From the NCBI RefSeq assembly GCF_025685415.1, contig NZ_JAGSYB010000001.1, forward strand, positions 3,162,001 to 3,226,000: 64,000 bases of DNA. The letters are read 5' to 3'. Below are positions 36,381 to 45,335 of this stretch, one piece after another (within the stretch, counting starts at the first letter, position 1; each line of letters begins with the position of its first letter). Position numbers and translations under genes: made by a program. The notes below the pieces were generated by a model. That model did no database searches. It was given only the letters and a program-made list of their open reading frames with translations, and had not been told where the DNA came from. The stretch is from Terriglobus aquaticus. Lineage in GTDB: Bacteria; Acidobacteriota; Terriglobia; Terriglobales; Acidobacteriaceae.

Positions 36381-37208
36381 TCAGCGAACGCTGACTTCAG
36401 AGCCTTGGGGTTTCAGCAGGTCCGCCAGCGCGGCACCCGGGTCAGGGGCGCGCATCACGGTCTCGCCGATGAGGAATGCGTTGAAGCCCGCGGAGGTCAT
36501 GCGGGCAATGTCGTCCGCGGTGCGGATGCCGCTCTCGCCGACGCGGATCGCGTCTGACGGCAGCATCCGTGCCATCGTCAGCGCGGCTTCGCTGTCCACG
36601 TTAAAGGTGCGCAGGTCGCGGGTGTTCACGCCGTACAGTTCGCACTCCAGAGGCAGCGCCCGCCCGATTTCTTCGGGCGAGTGGACCTCGCAGAGCACGT
36701 CGAGCTCGGCGTCGCGGGCAGCATCGCGCAGGGTCCGCAGTTCCGCGTCGGTCAGGGCGGCGACGATCAGCAGGATGGCATCGGCGCCGTTGGCGCGCGC
36801 CTCAATCACCTGGAACGGATCGACCATAAAGTCCTTGCGCAGGCAAGGAATCGTTACGGTCTGCGATGCAATGAGAAGGTTACGGAGGCTGCCTTGAAAG
36901 AACGGCTCGTCGGTTAGTACAGACAGTGCGGCTGCGCCGGCCTGCTCCAGCGTAGCGGCCAGCGCGGCGGGGTCGAACTCGGGGCGGATCAGGCCCTTGG
37001 ACGGCGATGCCTTCTTGAGTTCCGCGATCACCGCGGGGCGGGTCTGTGCAGCGCGGCGCAGGGCTGCCGCCAAGCCGCGAGGCTGGTGGTCGGCGGCGGC
37101 GCGCTCAAGCGCAGCACGATCGGTCGCGGCCATGCGCTCGGCCAGGTCCAGCCGGGTCTGCGCAACGATGCGGTCCAGGTGAGTCGGGCTTGCGGTCGTA
37201 ACGGACAT
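36381..37208 (-). CDS. trpC: Indole-3-glycerol phosphate synthase
   Basis: 275 residues, standard for TrpC. The beta-1 signature VIAELKKASPSKG contains the catalytic lysines, PCLRKDFMVDPFQVIEA the second lysine/substrate loop, and ADAILLIVAALTD the following strand. It converts CdRP to indole-3-glycerol phosphate. AAGG lies 2-3 nt before ATG 37208. It is the first gene of the minus-strand trpC-trpF-small protein-dnaG run; no trp leader or T-box was found upstream. Confidence 0.96.
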   Translation of the reverse strand: MSVTTASPTHLDRIVAQTRLDLAERMAATDRAALERAAADHQPRGLAAALRRAAQTRPAVIAELKKASPSKGLIRPEFDPAALAATLEQAGAAALSVLTDEPFFQGSLRNLLIASQTVTIPCLRKDFMVDPFQVIEARANGADAILLIVAALTDAELRTLRDAARDAELDVLCEVHSPEEIGRALPLECELYGVNTRDLRTFNVDSEAALTMARMLPSDAIRVGESGIRTADDIARMTSAGFNAFLIGETVMRAPDPGAALADLLKPQGSEVSVR

Positions 37209-37329
37209 CCTTATTCAGGGTAGTGCATGGCCGCCGCGGTGCCCTGGGCCGGTCTGCCTACGTTGCACTCCAACTTTGGGTGTGCCGGCGTACATCCGGG
37301 TGGGTGATGCGCTGCTCACGATTTGCCGG

Positions 37330-37363
37330 CAAAAGACAAACGCGATGCCGAAGCATCGCGTTT
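37330..37363 (-). terminator. Terminator of the tRNA-Leu gene
   Basis: On the minus strand a perfect hairpin (AAACGCGATGC, loop TTCG, complement; 37338-37363) is followed by GTCTTTT. It starts 10 bp after the tRNA 3' end. Confidence 0.85.
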
Positions 37364-37372
37364 TAAGAGTCT

Positions 37373-37459
37373 TGGTGCCGAAAAGAGGACTCGAACCTCC
37401 ACACCCTTGCGAGTACATGGACCTGAACCATGCGCGTCTGCCAATTCCGCCATTTCGGC
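37373..37459 (-). tRNA. tRNA-Leu, anticodon CAG
   Basis: On the minus strand an 87-nt type II tRNA: acceptor GCCGAAA pairs with TTTCGGC, discriminator A and an encoded CCA end (complement of 37373-37375). The D arm contains GGCGGAATTGGCAGACGC. The anticodon stem CATGG/CCATG encloses loop TTCAGGT (CAG). A long variable arm (TACTCGCAAGGGTG) and the T arm GGAGGTTCGAGTCCTC follow. Reads leucine CUG codons. Confidence 0.95.
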
Positions 37460-37623
37460 ACGGAGCGAGGCGCTAGTCCATCGCTTGCAGCCTGTTCAGT
37501 ATCGCAACGGAAGTTCCGGCGTGTCAAACCGATGAACTCTTTGCGCGCCTCGGCGCAACACCCTGCGGAGTGCCGCGCATCTGACCCACCATTCTCTTCC
37601 CTTTGCAGGAGTTCTCTGCCGCC

Positions 37624-37872
37624 ATGAGCAAGCCCGCTACTTCTGTCAGTGCCAACGTTTTACCGGAAGACCTGGCCCTGGAGATCCGCAAATTGGCTCA
37701 CGATCTGAGCAATGCGCTTGAGATCGTGGTGCAGACCGGCTACCTGCTGAGCACGGCCGACCTGCAGTCGCCGGCCAGCGACTGGTTGCGCATGCTCGAG
37801 AGCGGCACACAGAAGGCACTGGACATCAACCTGCAGTTGCGCAACTACATCAAGGCGCACTCGCCGCGGTAA
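37624..37872 (+). CDS. Small protein resembling a histidine-kinase dimerisation (DHp) helix pair
   Basis: 82 residues. AGGAG lies ~12 nt before ATG 37624. Residues ~20-45 (ALEIRKLAHDLSNALEIVVQ) look like an H-box (AHDLSNALE, compare AHDLNN in histidine kinases), followed by a second helix (WLRMLESGTQKALDINLQLR). No ATPase domain is present and none is encoded nearby. It could be a stand-alone phosphotransfer or dimerisation module; the His at ~28 would be the candidate site. Family match is by eye. Confidence 0.55.
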   Translation: MSKPATSVSANVLPEDLALEIRKLAHDLSNALEIVVQTGYLLSTADLQSPASDWLRMLESGTQKALDINLQLRNYIKAHSPR

Positions 37873-37914
37873 CGCGAGGCGGCCCTAAGCCTGCCAGGAT
37901 CGCCTGCCCGAGGA

Positions 37915-37954
37915 ACAATAAGGAGGCACAGCGATCGCTGTGCCTCCTTATTGT
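37915..37954. terminator. 40-bp perfect palindrome between convergent genes
   Basis: The first 20 bases (ACAATAAGGAGGCACAGCGA) are exactly complementary to the next 20, with no unpaired loop. It lies between the stops at 37872 (plus) and 37972 (minus), so it can act in either direction. AT-rich ends (ACAATA/TATTGT) serve as short U-tracts both ways. Confidence 0.75.
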
Positions 37955-37971
37955 GTGATCCCTTGTGATTT

Positions 37972-40260
37972 CTAGCGGAGACCGGTCGCGAGCAGAGCCG
38001 TGCTGATGCGGCGGTGCTTCTTCTCAGAGGGCTTGCTTTCTTGCGGCGCGGGCTGATTCTTTGCGGTCAACAGGGTTGCGGAGGCGTCAGGCACGGGCGC
38101 CGAGCGACGTTGCGAGGGCAGCCCAAGATAGCGCCGGTACACGCTGATGTGGAAGCAGCTTTGCTGGAACTCCTCTTCCACATCGATCTTGCCGTCGTTC
38201 TCCACCGGGGTTAGGTAGGCGCGCATCCACGTCAGCTCGGTCAGGCTCATGTGGCCCTTGCCGATGTCGATGGCTTGGCCGTACAGGTGCGGCGAGGCAA
38301 CATCGCCCGTGGGCGGCGCGGCGTTCCCGTTGACGCGCACCAGCCGGCGCTGGAACTCCACCGTGCGGGCGGCGCTGGTCACGATCAGCGGCGTTCCAAA
38401 GCGAGCGTAGTGCGCCTTCGCCAGGTCGCGCAGGAAGCGCACGGTCCACGGCCGGGCGTAGCGCCGGTTCGCGGGCAGGCGATCGTCCGGGTAGGTGCTG
38501 TCCTCGTCGGGCAGCGCCACCAGCAGCTTGCGCTGCCGCAGGTCGAGCAGGTCGCCATCGTCCCGGATGCGGTCCAGGCCATCGGTCACGGCCATCTGGT
38601 TCTGGTGGACGAGGATCTCGTGCGACCCCTTCATCGGCGGCACCAGGATCAGGTGGCCTTGCGGATCGAACAGGTTGACGTGGACCAGAGCGGTGGGCGC
38701 GCTGTCGGCATCGTCTGACAGGGCGTGGGTGCGGTTAGGCACCAGGCCGGCAACGGCACTGGGAGCGGCCAGGGCCACGGCGGTGCGTGCCGTCGCGGGC
38801 GACGAGCCGCCATCATCGAAGGTCTGTTCCGCCATGCCGGAAACGACTGCCGGGTCCAGCTCCTTGCGCCGGGCACCACTCTCCACCGCGGCCACGGCCG
38901 GCAGCTCCTTGCGCAGCGCTCCACTGGGCGGTGCGGGCAGCTTGAGCACGGGGGTGGGCGAGCTTGCGGTCTGCTGCGCCAGGGCGCGGATAGCACGCGG
39001 CGAGCTGTCCGCCGCAGTGGCCACCGGGATCTGCCGTTGTGCCGCGGAATCGGTGCTGCCGGCCTGCGCCGCGGCATCTGCGGCAAGGGCAGTGCTCAGG
39101 CCGTCGCCGCGATGCTTCAGGTCAACATGCTGCGGCGGTGCGAGCGTCACGCCTGGTGCGACCGCGCTGGCCGCCTGCCGCACAATGGGCGCGGCGGTCT
39201 GGCGTTGCGCGTGATTCGCGGGAGCGTCATCCGCAGGCGCGGGGGACTCGCCGAAGCTGCCGTGAACGAAGGGCGCTGGTTCGCGCTCGGTGGGTGCTGT
39301 GCTGGGAATACGGCTTTCGGCGTCGGCATTGTCATCGTCGGCCGTGGTCTGGTGGGCCTGCTGCTCGCGGGCCGCGGCAATGGTTTCGCGCTGGGCGGCA
39401 GCGGCGCGGGCAAAGTCGTCGGCGGTTGCCTTGCGCGGCGTGGTCGAGAGGTCCAGTTTGGCCGGCGTTGCGGACGCGCTCGCGACAGTCCGGGGCTCAG
39501 TCGGCTGCGCCGCAGAGCCACGTTCGTCGGCGTCCGTGGTCTGCGGATGGCGGGCGCGATACCAGGCGTGAACCCGGTCCTGAACCCGGGAATCGGGGGC
39601 GGCGTCGGCATCAGCGGTCCGGCTACCCGGGCGCAGAACTTCGCGCGGAACCTCAAGACGGGCTGTCTGCCGCAGCGTTGCGGAGCTTCGGGTGCCGCGT
39701 GAAGTAGTGTGACGGGCAGCGCGCTCGCGCAGTTCGGCCAAGGCCTCTTCGCGCTGCTCGGCGGCCTGTTGCTCCCGTTCTTTGCGGGTCAGCGCATGGG
39801 CGGGCACGGTGCGGCTGGCGGCGTGTGCGGTTTCGCGGGCTCCAGCTTTGGAGCGGCTGTGCACGGAGACTTCTGCTGCCTCAGTCTGTGCGTGTCGGCC
39901 ATGCTGGGCCGCGGCCAGCACCGTGGCTTTGCCATGCGGTGCAGAGCTTTGCCGCGAGTGGGCAACCGGCGCAACGGCTTGCCGTGAGACGGCGTGGCTG
40001 GAAGCGTGCGCCGCGGGTGCGGAGCCGGCGTGTCGGGCCGCATGCCCGGACGGAAGAGCCGACGCGGGCAGAGCGGCCGCGGAGAGAGCAACGGCAGCCA
40101 GCGCAAGGGACAGCAGCGCACCTCGCTTTGGCAGCGCGGGCGGAGCAGATGCCTGCGATGGCGTCCGGAGCAGCCGAGCGGCAGCCGAACGGTTGAGGGG
40201 CGAACCGAAGTCGGTCGGTGCGGCAGCCATAGATCGGACCGGCCGCGGAGAATCAAACAT
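37972..40260 (-). CDS. DUF5715-type protein with long disordered N-terminal region and M15-like C-terminal domain
   Basis: 762 residues. A single hydrophobic segment (~47-68, GALLSLALAAVALSAAAL) acts as signal or anchor. Residues ~70-510 are Ala/Ser/Gln/Arg-rich low-complexity sequence. The C-terminal ~230 residues contain a compact domain with TPLIVTSAARTVEFQRRL, ASPHLYGQAIDIG and CFHISVYRRY; the SxHxxGxAxD-like motif recalls peptidase M15/D-Ala-D-Ala carboxypeptidases. It may act on or bind peptidoglycan. The name DUF5715 is by resemblance. It is convergent with the DHp-like gene. Confidence 0.7.
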   Translation of the reverse strand: MFDSPRPVRSMAAAPTDFGSPLNRSAAARLLRTPSQASAPPALPKRGALLSLALAAVALSAAALPASALPSGHAARHAGSAPAAHASSHAVSRQAVAPVAHSRQSSAPHGKATVLAAAQHGRHAQTEAAEVSVHSRSKAGARETAHAASRTVPAHALTRKEREQQAAEQREEALAELRERAARHTTSRGTRSSATLRQTARLEVPREVLRPGSRTADADAAPDSRVQDRVHAWYRARHPQTTDADERGSAAQPTEPRTVASASATPAKLDLSTTPRKATADDFARAAAAQRETIAAAREQQAHQTTADDDNADAESRIPSTAPTEREPAPFVHGSFGESPAPADDAPANHAQRQTAAPIVRQAASAVAPGVTLAPPQHVDLKHRGDGLSTALAADAAAQAGSTDSAAQRQIPVATAADSSPRAIRALAQQTASSPTPVLKLPAPPSGALRKELPAVAAVESGARRKELDPAVVSGMAEQTFDDGGSSPATARTAVALAAPSAVAGLVPNRTHALSDDADSAPTALVHVNLFDPQGHLILVPPMKGSHEILVHQNQMAVTDGLDRIRDDGDLLDLRQRKLLVALPDEDSTYPDDRLPANRRYARPWTVRFLRDLAKAHYARFGTPLIVTSAARTVEFQRRLVRVNGNAAPPTGDVASPHLYGQAIDIGKGHMSLTELTWMRAYLTPVENDGKIDVEEEFQQSCFHISVYRRYLGLPSQRRSAPVPDASATLLTAKNQPAPQESKPSEKKHRRISTALLATGLR

Positions 40261-40526
40261 CAGAGCCTCCTCAGACTAGAGCTGTCCCGGCGCCGCCGAA
40301 AGTGGCGAACGTGGTACGTGCCGGAACAATTGGGTAAGGACGCACGGCTGGTTCGGACGTGCCAAGGCGCGCGATGCTCTACCAGGCCCAGACGTGACGT
40401 TCCCTGGCGGCCAGCGCCGGGCACCGATTCCACCGGACGGAAAGAGCAGGGCGACTCGCGTCCATGCCACGCGAGCCGCCTTGCGAAAATAGACACGGGG
40501 TTGTCGCTGCAGTTGCGGCAGTCGCC

Positions 40527-41045
40527 ATGCCCTCTGTCCCTTTGCCTAGAACCTGGTCTAAATCCTTGCCCTTGTCCCGTCCAACTACCGTGCACGTCCT
40601 TCGCCACTTCGGGTTAGCGCTGGCTCATCTTGCGGTGGCCGCGGCCGTGCTTCCGCTCTCCGGCTGCAGTGGTGGAGCCGCAAGCCCGACCGCGGCCTCG
40701 CCGGCAGCGGCGGCCAGCACGAACCCACAGCAGGCCGCTCGGCTGCAGTTCTACCGCAGGGAGGTGCTGCCCACATTGCAGGCCAACTGCCTGCGATGCC
40801 ACGGCGGCATGAACCGGCGCGGCGGCTTCAACATGAGCACGCGCGCCAACCTGCTGCAGGGCGGCAAAGATGGCCCAGCGGTGATCATCGGCCGGCCCGA
40901 AGACAGCCTGCTGCTGCACGTGCTCGATCCAAAGCTGGCCGCGGACGATCCCATGCGCATGCCGCCCAAGGGCGACCGGCTGAGCGCCGCGCAGGTGGCG
41001 GCCATCCGCAAGTGGGTGGCGGACGGCCTGGTGATGGACCGGTAA
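40527..41045 (+). CDS. Planctomycete-type cytochrome c lipoprotein
   Basis: About 172 residues. A hydrophobic stretch ending in a lipobox (AAAVLPLSGC) is followed by a Ser/Ala linker and a domain with a single haem motif CLRCHGG, then RGGFNMSTRANLLQGG, GRPEDSLLLHVL and MPPKGDRLSAAQVAAIRKWVADG. This matches the PSCyt1-like cytochrome c domain. It would be a periplasmic or outer-membrane-bound electron carrier. The start is uncertain: ATG 40527 or GTG 40590 (which gives a better signal peptide); neither has a clear ribosome binding site. Confidence 0.8.
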   Translation: MPSVPLPRTWSKSLPLSRPTTVHVLRHFGLALAHLAVAAAVLPLSGCSGGAASPTAASPAAAASTNPQQAARLQFYRREVLPTLQANCLRCHGGMNRRGGFNMSTRANLLQGGKDGPAVIIGRPEDSLLLHVLDPKLAADDPMRMPPKGDRLSAAQVAAIRKWVADGLVMDR

Positions 41046-41180
41046 CAATCGCAGGCCGAAGCCGCAAAAGATACGTGGCGTAAAGAGTCGCACCGAACCA
41101 GGAAAACATCCATAAAACGGCTGTGCTGCCGGCAAGCGGTGCTGCGCCTCCGCATCCAGACCAGATCCGCGAGTGGCACG

Positions 41181-42353
41181 ATGAGTTCGTTGAAACAAAA
41201 TAAGATCGCGATCGTTGGCGGTGGCCCGGGCGGGCTGACGCTGGCCCGATTGCTGCAGCAGGCCGGTGCGACGGTCCAGGTGTATGAGCGCGACAAGAGC
41301 CGCGACGCGCGCGTCCAGGGCAGCGCTTTGGACCTCCACGAACACTCCGGGCTGGCCGCTCTGGAAGAGGCAGGCCTGATCGATGCCTTCTGGGCCAATC
41401 ACCGACCCGACCTGGACCGGCTTCGCCTTACGGACGCGACCGGAACGATCCTGCACGACCACGTTCGCCGCATGTCCGGCGCGGGCAAGCGGCCGGAAAT
41501 TGAGCGAGGACCGCTGCGCGACATTCTGCTGGATTCGCTCGAGCCCGGGACCGTGCATTGGGACTGCAAGCTGCAATCGGCAGAGATGGCAGGCGAGAAG
41601 GTGTTGCTGCGCTTCGCCGGCGGGAAAACCGTTCTGGCCGACATCGCTATTGGGTGCGACGGCGCAAACTCCCGCCTGCGCGATCTGGTCACTCCCATTC
41701 GGCCGAAGTATGTGGGAGTGGCGCTGGTGGAGGCGCTGGTTCCTGACGGCGAGCAAACCGTCCCCAGGTTGTGGAACCTGCTGGGCGGGTCGGCACTCAT
41801 CGCTCTGGGTGGCGAACGAACGATCGGCATGGGCACCAAGCCCGACGGCAGCATCCTGGTCTACGCCGGGTTGAAGTCGGACGACGACGGCCCGCGAGAG
41901 AGCCTCGACCAGGCGACCGGACCGGAGGAGCGCGTCCGGTGGTTCCATGCCAACTTCCAGGGCTGGAGCGATCTGTGGGAACCGCTGTTCGCTCAGGCTG
42001 CGTCGATGGTCTGGCGACCGCTGCTGGTCTGCCCGCCGAATCAGCATTGGGAGCCGAAGCCCAACGTGACGCTGATCGGAGACGCGGCGCATGTGATGCC
42101 GCCCTACGCCGGCGAAGGCGTCAACATGGCGATGCTCGATGCACTGGTGCTGTCGAGGCTTCTGCTGAGCGAGAGTTCGACGGCCGACGCGATCGCCGCC
42201 TACCAGGCCGAGATGTTTGCCCGAATGCGAGAGATGACGGCCGACACCATGCAGAACACCGGGATGTTTTACGCGCCGGATGCAGCGGACCGGGTCGTCG
42301 CGATGTTCCGCAGCTTCGCCGCGGCTGAGACCACGCCGGTCATCCAGGCATAG
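41181..42353 (+). CDS. TetX-like FAD-dependent monooxygenase
   Basis: 390 residues, close to the ~388 of TetX. NAD/FAD fold: IAIVGGGPGGLTLARLLQQ, VYERD, LDLHEHSG, and the second FAD motif GDAAHVMPPYAGEGVN. The order and wording follow TetX closely (for example TLDLHKGSGQEAM in TetX), so the family assignment is firm. In my hand alignment the tetracycline-contacting Arg213 and His234 of TetX2 are Ala/Ser and Val here, so activity on tetracyclines is not supported. It probably hydroxylates another aromatic compound. Soluble, single gene. Confidence 0.85.
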   Translation: MSSLKQNKIAIVGGGPGGLTLARLLQQAGATVQVYERDKSRDARVQGSALDLHEHSGLAALEEAGLIDAFWANHRPDLDRLRLTDATGTILHDHVRRMSGAGKRPEIERGPLRDILLDSLEPGTVHWDCKLQSAEMAGEKVLLRFAGGKTVLADIAIGCDGANSRLRDLVTPIRPKYVGVALVEALVPDGEQTVPRLWNLLGGSALIALGGERTIGMGTKPDGSILVYAGLKSDDDGPRESLDQATGPEERVRWFHANFQGWSDLWEPLFAQAASMVWRPLLVCPPNQHWEPKPNVTLIGDAAHVMPPYAGEGVNMAMLDALVLSRLLLSESSTADAIAAYQAEMFARMREMTADTMQNTGMFYAPDAADRVVAMFRSFAAAETTPVIQA

Positions 42354-42383
42354 CGCTCAAGCGCGAGCTAGCCCGGCGATGCA

Positions 42384-42422
42384 AGTCCTGGGTGGCGGAG
42401 GACTTCTCCGGCACCCAGGACT
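42384..42422. terminator. Hairpin between convergent TetX-like and GH3 genes
   Basis: AGTCCTGGGTG.CGGAG (42384-42400) pairs with CTCCG.CACCCAGGACT (42406-42422) with a 5-base loop; no clear T-tract. Confidence 0.65.
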
Positions 42423-42452
42423 CGCGACCCAATCCTGGTCCGCTGCTCCGCC

Positions 42453-45140
42453 TTACTTGGGAAGAGTGGTGGTTCCCTGCACGTCGAAGCTGGCCGTAAC
42501 AGCGTTCGATCCCGGCCCGGGTTGGGTCGATCCGACACTCAGTTCATAGTGGCCGGGCAGGATCACGTGGTCGCCCGCGTCAGTCACGCTCGATAGTGAC
42601 CGCTCGCCAATGGTCAGAGTCACGTCGCGGCTCTCGCCTGGGTTCAGGTGTACGCGGTTGAAGCCGACCAGCGAACGCGCCGGGCCGTCCGGCTGCGGCG
42701 TTTTCAGGTAGGCCTCCACAACCTCGTCTGACGCCATCCTGCCGGTGTTCTTTACCGGGACCGTTACGGTCAGCGGCTTGCCCGCGGCCAGCGTCGCATC
42801 GCTCAACTTCGGCGTGCCGTACTGGAACGTGGTGTAGCTCTGCCCATAGCCGAAGCCCCACAGCGGCGTCCCGGTGTAGTACCGATAGGTGCGGTTCTTC
42901 ATGGAGTAGTCCGTAAAAGCCGGCAGATCGCCGGTGGAGGCGTAGAACGTGACGGGCAGACGGCCGGCGGGGCTGGCCTGTCCCGAAAGGACGCGCGCAA
43001 TCGCGGTGCCGCCGGCCTGGCCGGGGTACCACGCCTGAACCACGGCGGCAGCGTGCTGCTTGGCGCAGGTCAGGGCGATGGCGCTGCCACTCAGGTTCAC
43101 GACGATGACCGGCTTGCCGGTCGCGGCTACCGCTTCCAGCAAGCGCTCCTGTGCCTTGGGCAGGTCGATGCTGGTGCGATCGCCGCCGCTGAAGCCCTCC
43201 ACGTGCACCGGCATCTCCTCGCCCTCAAGCTCCGGCGACAGTCCGGTGAAGGCGACCACCACGTCGGATTGCTTTGCCGCGGCCACGGCCTCATCCAGCA
43301 GCGGCTGCGTGGGCGGCTCCCAGCTCAGCACGATGCCGCCACCGGAAGGGTCGGCGGAGTGGCTGTATTCCACGACCAGGTCGTGAGGCTTGCCGTCGTT
43401 CACCGTGATGCTGAACTTGGCCGGGTTCGGCTCCTCCATCGGCTCGGGCGCGGTGTTCGGCACGCCTTCGGGCATCTTGTAGGCCGCGTTGCGCGGCTTG
43501 CGCAGGCTGCCCTCGCTCACCACCTTGCCGTCCAGCAGGAAGCGGTAGGTCTCCTTGGGCGAGTGCGGGAAGCTCGACGGACCGTCGATGGTCAGCTTGT
43601 ACGTGCCGGCCGCGGGCATCTGCAGCTTGCCGGACCAGCGCACGGAGTAGTCAGGCGACTTCGATCCCGGAACCATCGGCACGTAATCCCAGTCGTTCTG
43701 GATGTTCGGAACCGTGGTGGTCGAAGCGGGCTGTCCAGTCCAATCGGTTGAGGCGAACACCTGCATCTGCAGACCGCCGGGCATCGCCGTGCGCGGCACC
43801 GGCACGACCACGCCATCCGCCAGCGTTGAACCCTGCGCGTAGTGCACGGTCTTGCCTGGCAGCTTCTGCATGCCATCCAGCGGCGAAACATACTGGCGCG
43901 CCTGGCCGTTGTAGTTGCCTTCCAGCGCAACCAGCAGGTCGGCCGTTGGTCCGACCACCGCGATCGACTTCGCCTTGCCCGTTAGCGGCAGGGCGTTGTT
44001 CTTGTTCTCCAGCAGCACCAGCGAGGCCTCTGCTACCTTCTCGGCCATCTCACCGTTCTGCGCGTCTCCGGCAACATCAGGCGAGATCTGGTCCAGCGGG
44101 TTCTTCCCGCCGTCGTACAGCCCCAGCTCAAAGCGTGCGGTGTAGAGCCGTTCGGCTGCCTGGTTCAATTGCTGTTCCGTGATCAGGTTCTGCTGCACGG
44201 CCTTGGCAAGCTGGTTGAACTCTGGCGAGCGCACCGAGCACGACAGGTCGGTGCCCGCCGCCAGCGAAATCGCCGAGGCGTGCACAATGTCCTTGGCGTC
44301 GTGATGGCCGTTCAACACGTCGTCGATCGCGCCGCAGTCGCTGACGACAAAGCCTTTGAAGCCCCAAGCGTCGCGCAGGTGGTCCTTCAGCAGCATGGTG
44401 TTGTCGCAGGCGGCGTGGCCGTCGATGGCGTTGTAGGCGCACATCAGCGACTTCACGTGCGCTTCGACCACGGTGGAGCGGAAGGCCGGCAGGTATGTCT
44501 CCTCCAGGTCGCGCCTGGACGGGTCCACGTTGAAGCTGTGGCGCTGCGACTCCGGTCCGCTGTGTACGGCGAAGTGCTTGCTGGTGGCCACGGCTTTGGG
44601 GTGCGCGGGGTCAGGTCCCTGCACGCCGCGAATGAAGCCGCCGGCAATCTGCCCAGTCAGAAAGGGGTCTTCGCCGTAAGTCTCCTGGCCGCGGCCCCAG
44701 CGCGGGTCGCGAAAGATATTAATGTTGGGCGACCAGAAGGTGAGCCCGAAGAACATGCGGCGGTTGCCGTCGCGCACGGCGCCGTTGAACTTGCCGCGCG
44801 CCTCGGTGGAGATAACATCGCCTTCCTTCTGGATCAGCGACGGGTCCCAGGTGGCCGCCATGCCGATGGCCTGCGGGAACACGGTTGCGTAGCCGGCTCG
44901 CGCTACGCCGTGCAGGGCTTCGTTCCACGTCTGGTAGTCGGGAATGCCGAGCCGCGGGATCGCGGGTGCATAGTCCTGCAACTGCTGCGCGCGTTCATCC
45001 ACCGTCATGGCCTCTACCAGCAGGTGGGCACGCTCGGCTGCGGGCAGTTGCGGATTCAGCCAGGGGCGTTGTTGCGCAGCCAACGGAAGAGCGGCGATGG
45101 AAATAGCGGCAAGCGCGAGAGCAGAGGGGCGAAACGTCAC
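42453..45140 (-). CDS. GH3 glycosidase with PA14 insert (beta-xylosidase/beta-glucosidase type)
   Basis: 895 residues. GTG 45140 is preceded by CGGAG at ~9 nt and opens a signal peptide (TFRPSALALAAISIAALPLAAQ). The GH3 N-terminal barrel has KHFAVHSGPESQRH and the nucleophile Asp268 in VVSDCGAID; the C-terminal GH3 domain has SIAVVGPTAD. A PA14-like insert (~430-570, YSVRWSGKLQMPAAGTYKL) and an FnIII-like C-terminal domain complete it. The SDCGA motif is more like beta-xylosidases than classic beta-glucosidases (SDW), but the substrate is not certain. Periplasmic. Divergent from the coiled-coil gene. Confidence 0.9.
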   Translation of the reverse strand: MTFRPSALALAAISIAALPLAAQQRPWLNPQLPAAERAHLLVEAMTVDERAQQLQDYAPAIPRLGIPDYQTWNEALHGVARAGYATVFPQAIGMAATWDPSLIQKEGDVISTEARGKFNGAVRDGNRRMFFGLTFWSPNINIFRDPRWGRGQETYGEDPFLTGQIAGGFIRGVQGPDPAHPKAVATSKHFAVHSGPESQRHSFNVDPSRRDLEETYLPAFRSTVVEAHVKSLMCAYNAIDGHAACDNTMLLKDHLRDAWGFKGFVVSDCGAIDDVLNGHHDAKDIVHASAISLAAGTDLSCSVRSPEFNQLAKAVQQNLITEQQLNQAAERLYTARFELGLYDGGKNPLDQISPDVAGDAQNGEMAEKVAEASLVLLENKNNALPLTGKAKSIAVVGPTADLLVALEGNYNGQARQYVSPLDGMQKLPGKTVHYAQGSTLADGVVVPVPRTAMPGGLQMQVFASTDWTGQPASTTTVPNIQNDWDYVPMVPGSKSPDYSVRWSGKLQMPAAGTYKLTIDGPSSFPHSPKETYRFLLDGKVVSEGSLRKPRNAAYKMPEGVPNTAPEPMEEPNPAKFSITVNDGKPHDLVVEYSHSADPSGGGIVLSWEPPTQPLLDEAVAAAKQSDVVVAFTGLSPELEGEEMPVHVEGFSGGDRTSIDLPKAQERLLEAVAATGKPVIVVNLSGSAIALTCAKQHAAAVVQAWYPGQAGGTAIARVLSGQASPAGRLPVTFYASTGDLPAFTDYSMKNRTYRYYTGTPLWGFGYGQSYTTFQYGTPKLSDATLAAGKPLTVTVPVKNTGRMASDEVVEAYLKTPQPDGPARSLVGFNRVHLNPGESRDVTLTIGERSLSSVTDAGDHVILPGHYELSVGSTQPGPGSNAVTASFDVQGTTTLPK

Positions 45141-45335
45141 AGGGGCGGCTCCGGAAGAGGTTGGTTCGCAGTGGGTGCGGGTGCAAGTCCGCGCTGGTCT
45201 GCTGTGCTGGATGCGCGTCGCAAGGAACGGCAAGGGACGCGTGGCTATCGTATGGCGCTCAGAGGACCGGCGACAAGCGGAGAGCGGCGGAATGCAGCGT
45301 TGCCGCTCGCAGAGATGCTTCCTTATGATGTGCGC

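Noticed and set aside
41181-42353. Tetracycline-resistance gene
   Set aside because: Family is TetX-like, but residues for tetracycline contact appear changed in hand alignment; no mobile-element context.
44169-45335. Plus-strand frame extending upstream of the coiled-coil gene
   Set aside because: It runs antisense through the GH3 gene, which has clear GH3 motifs; only the part from 45336 is credible.
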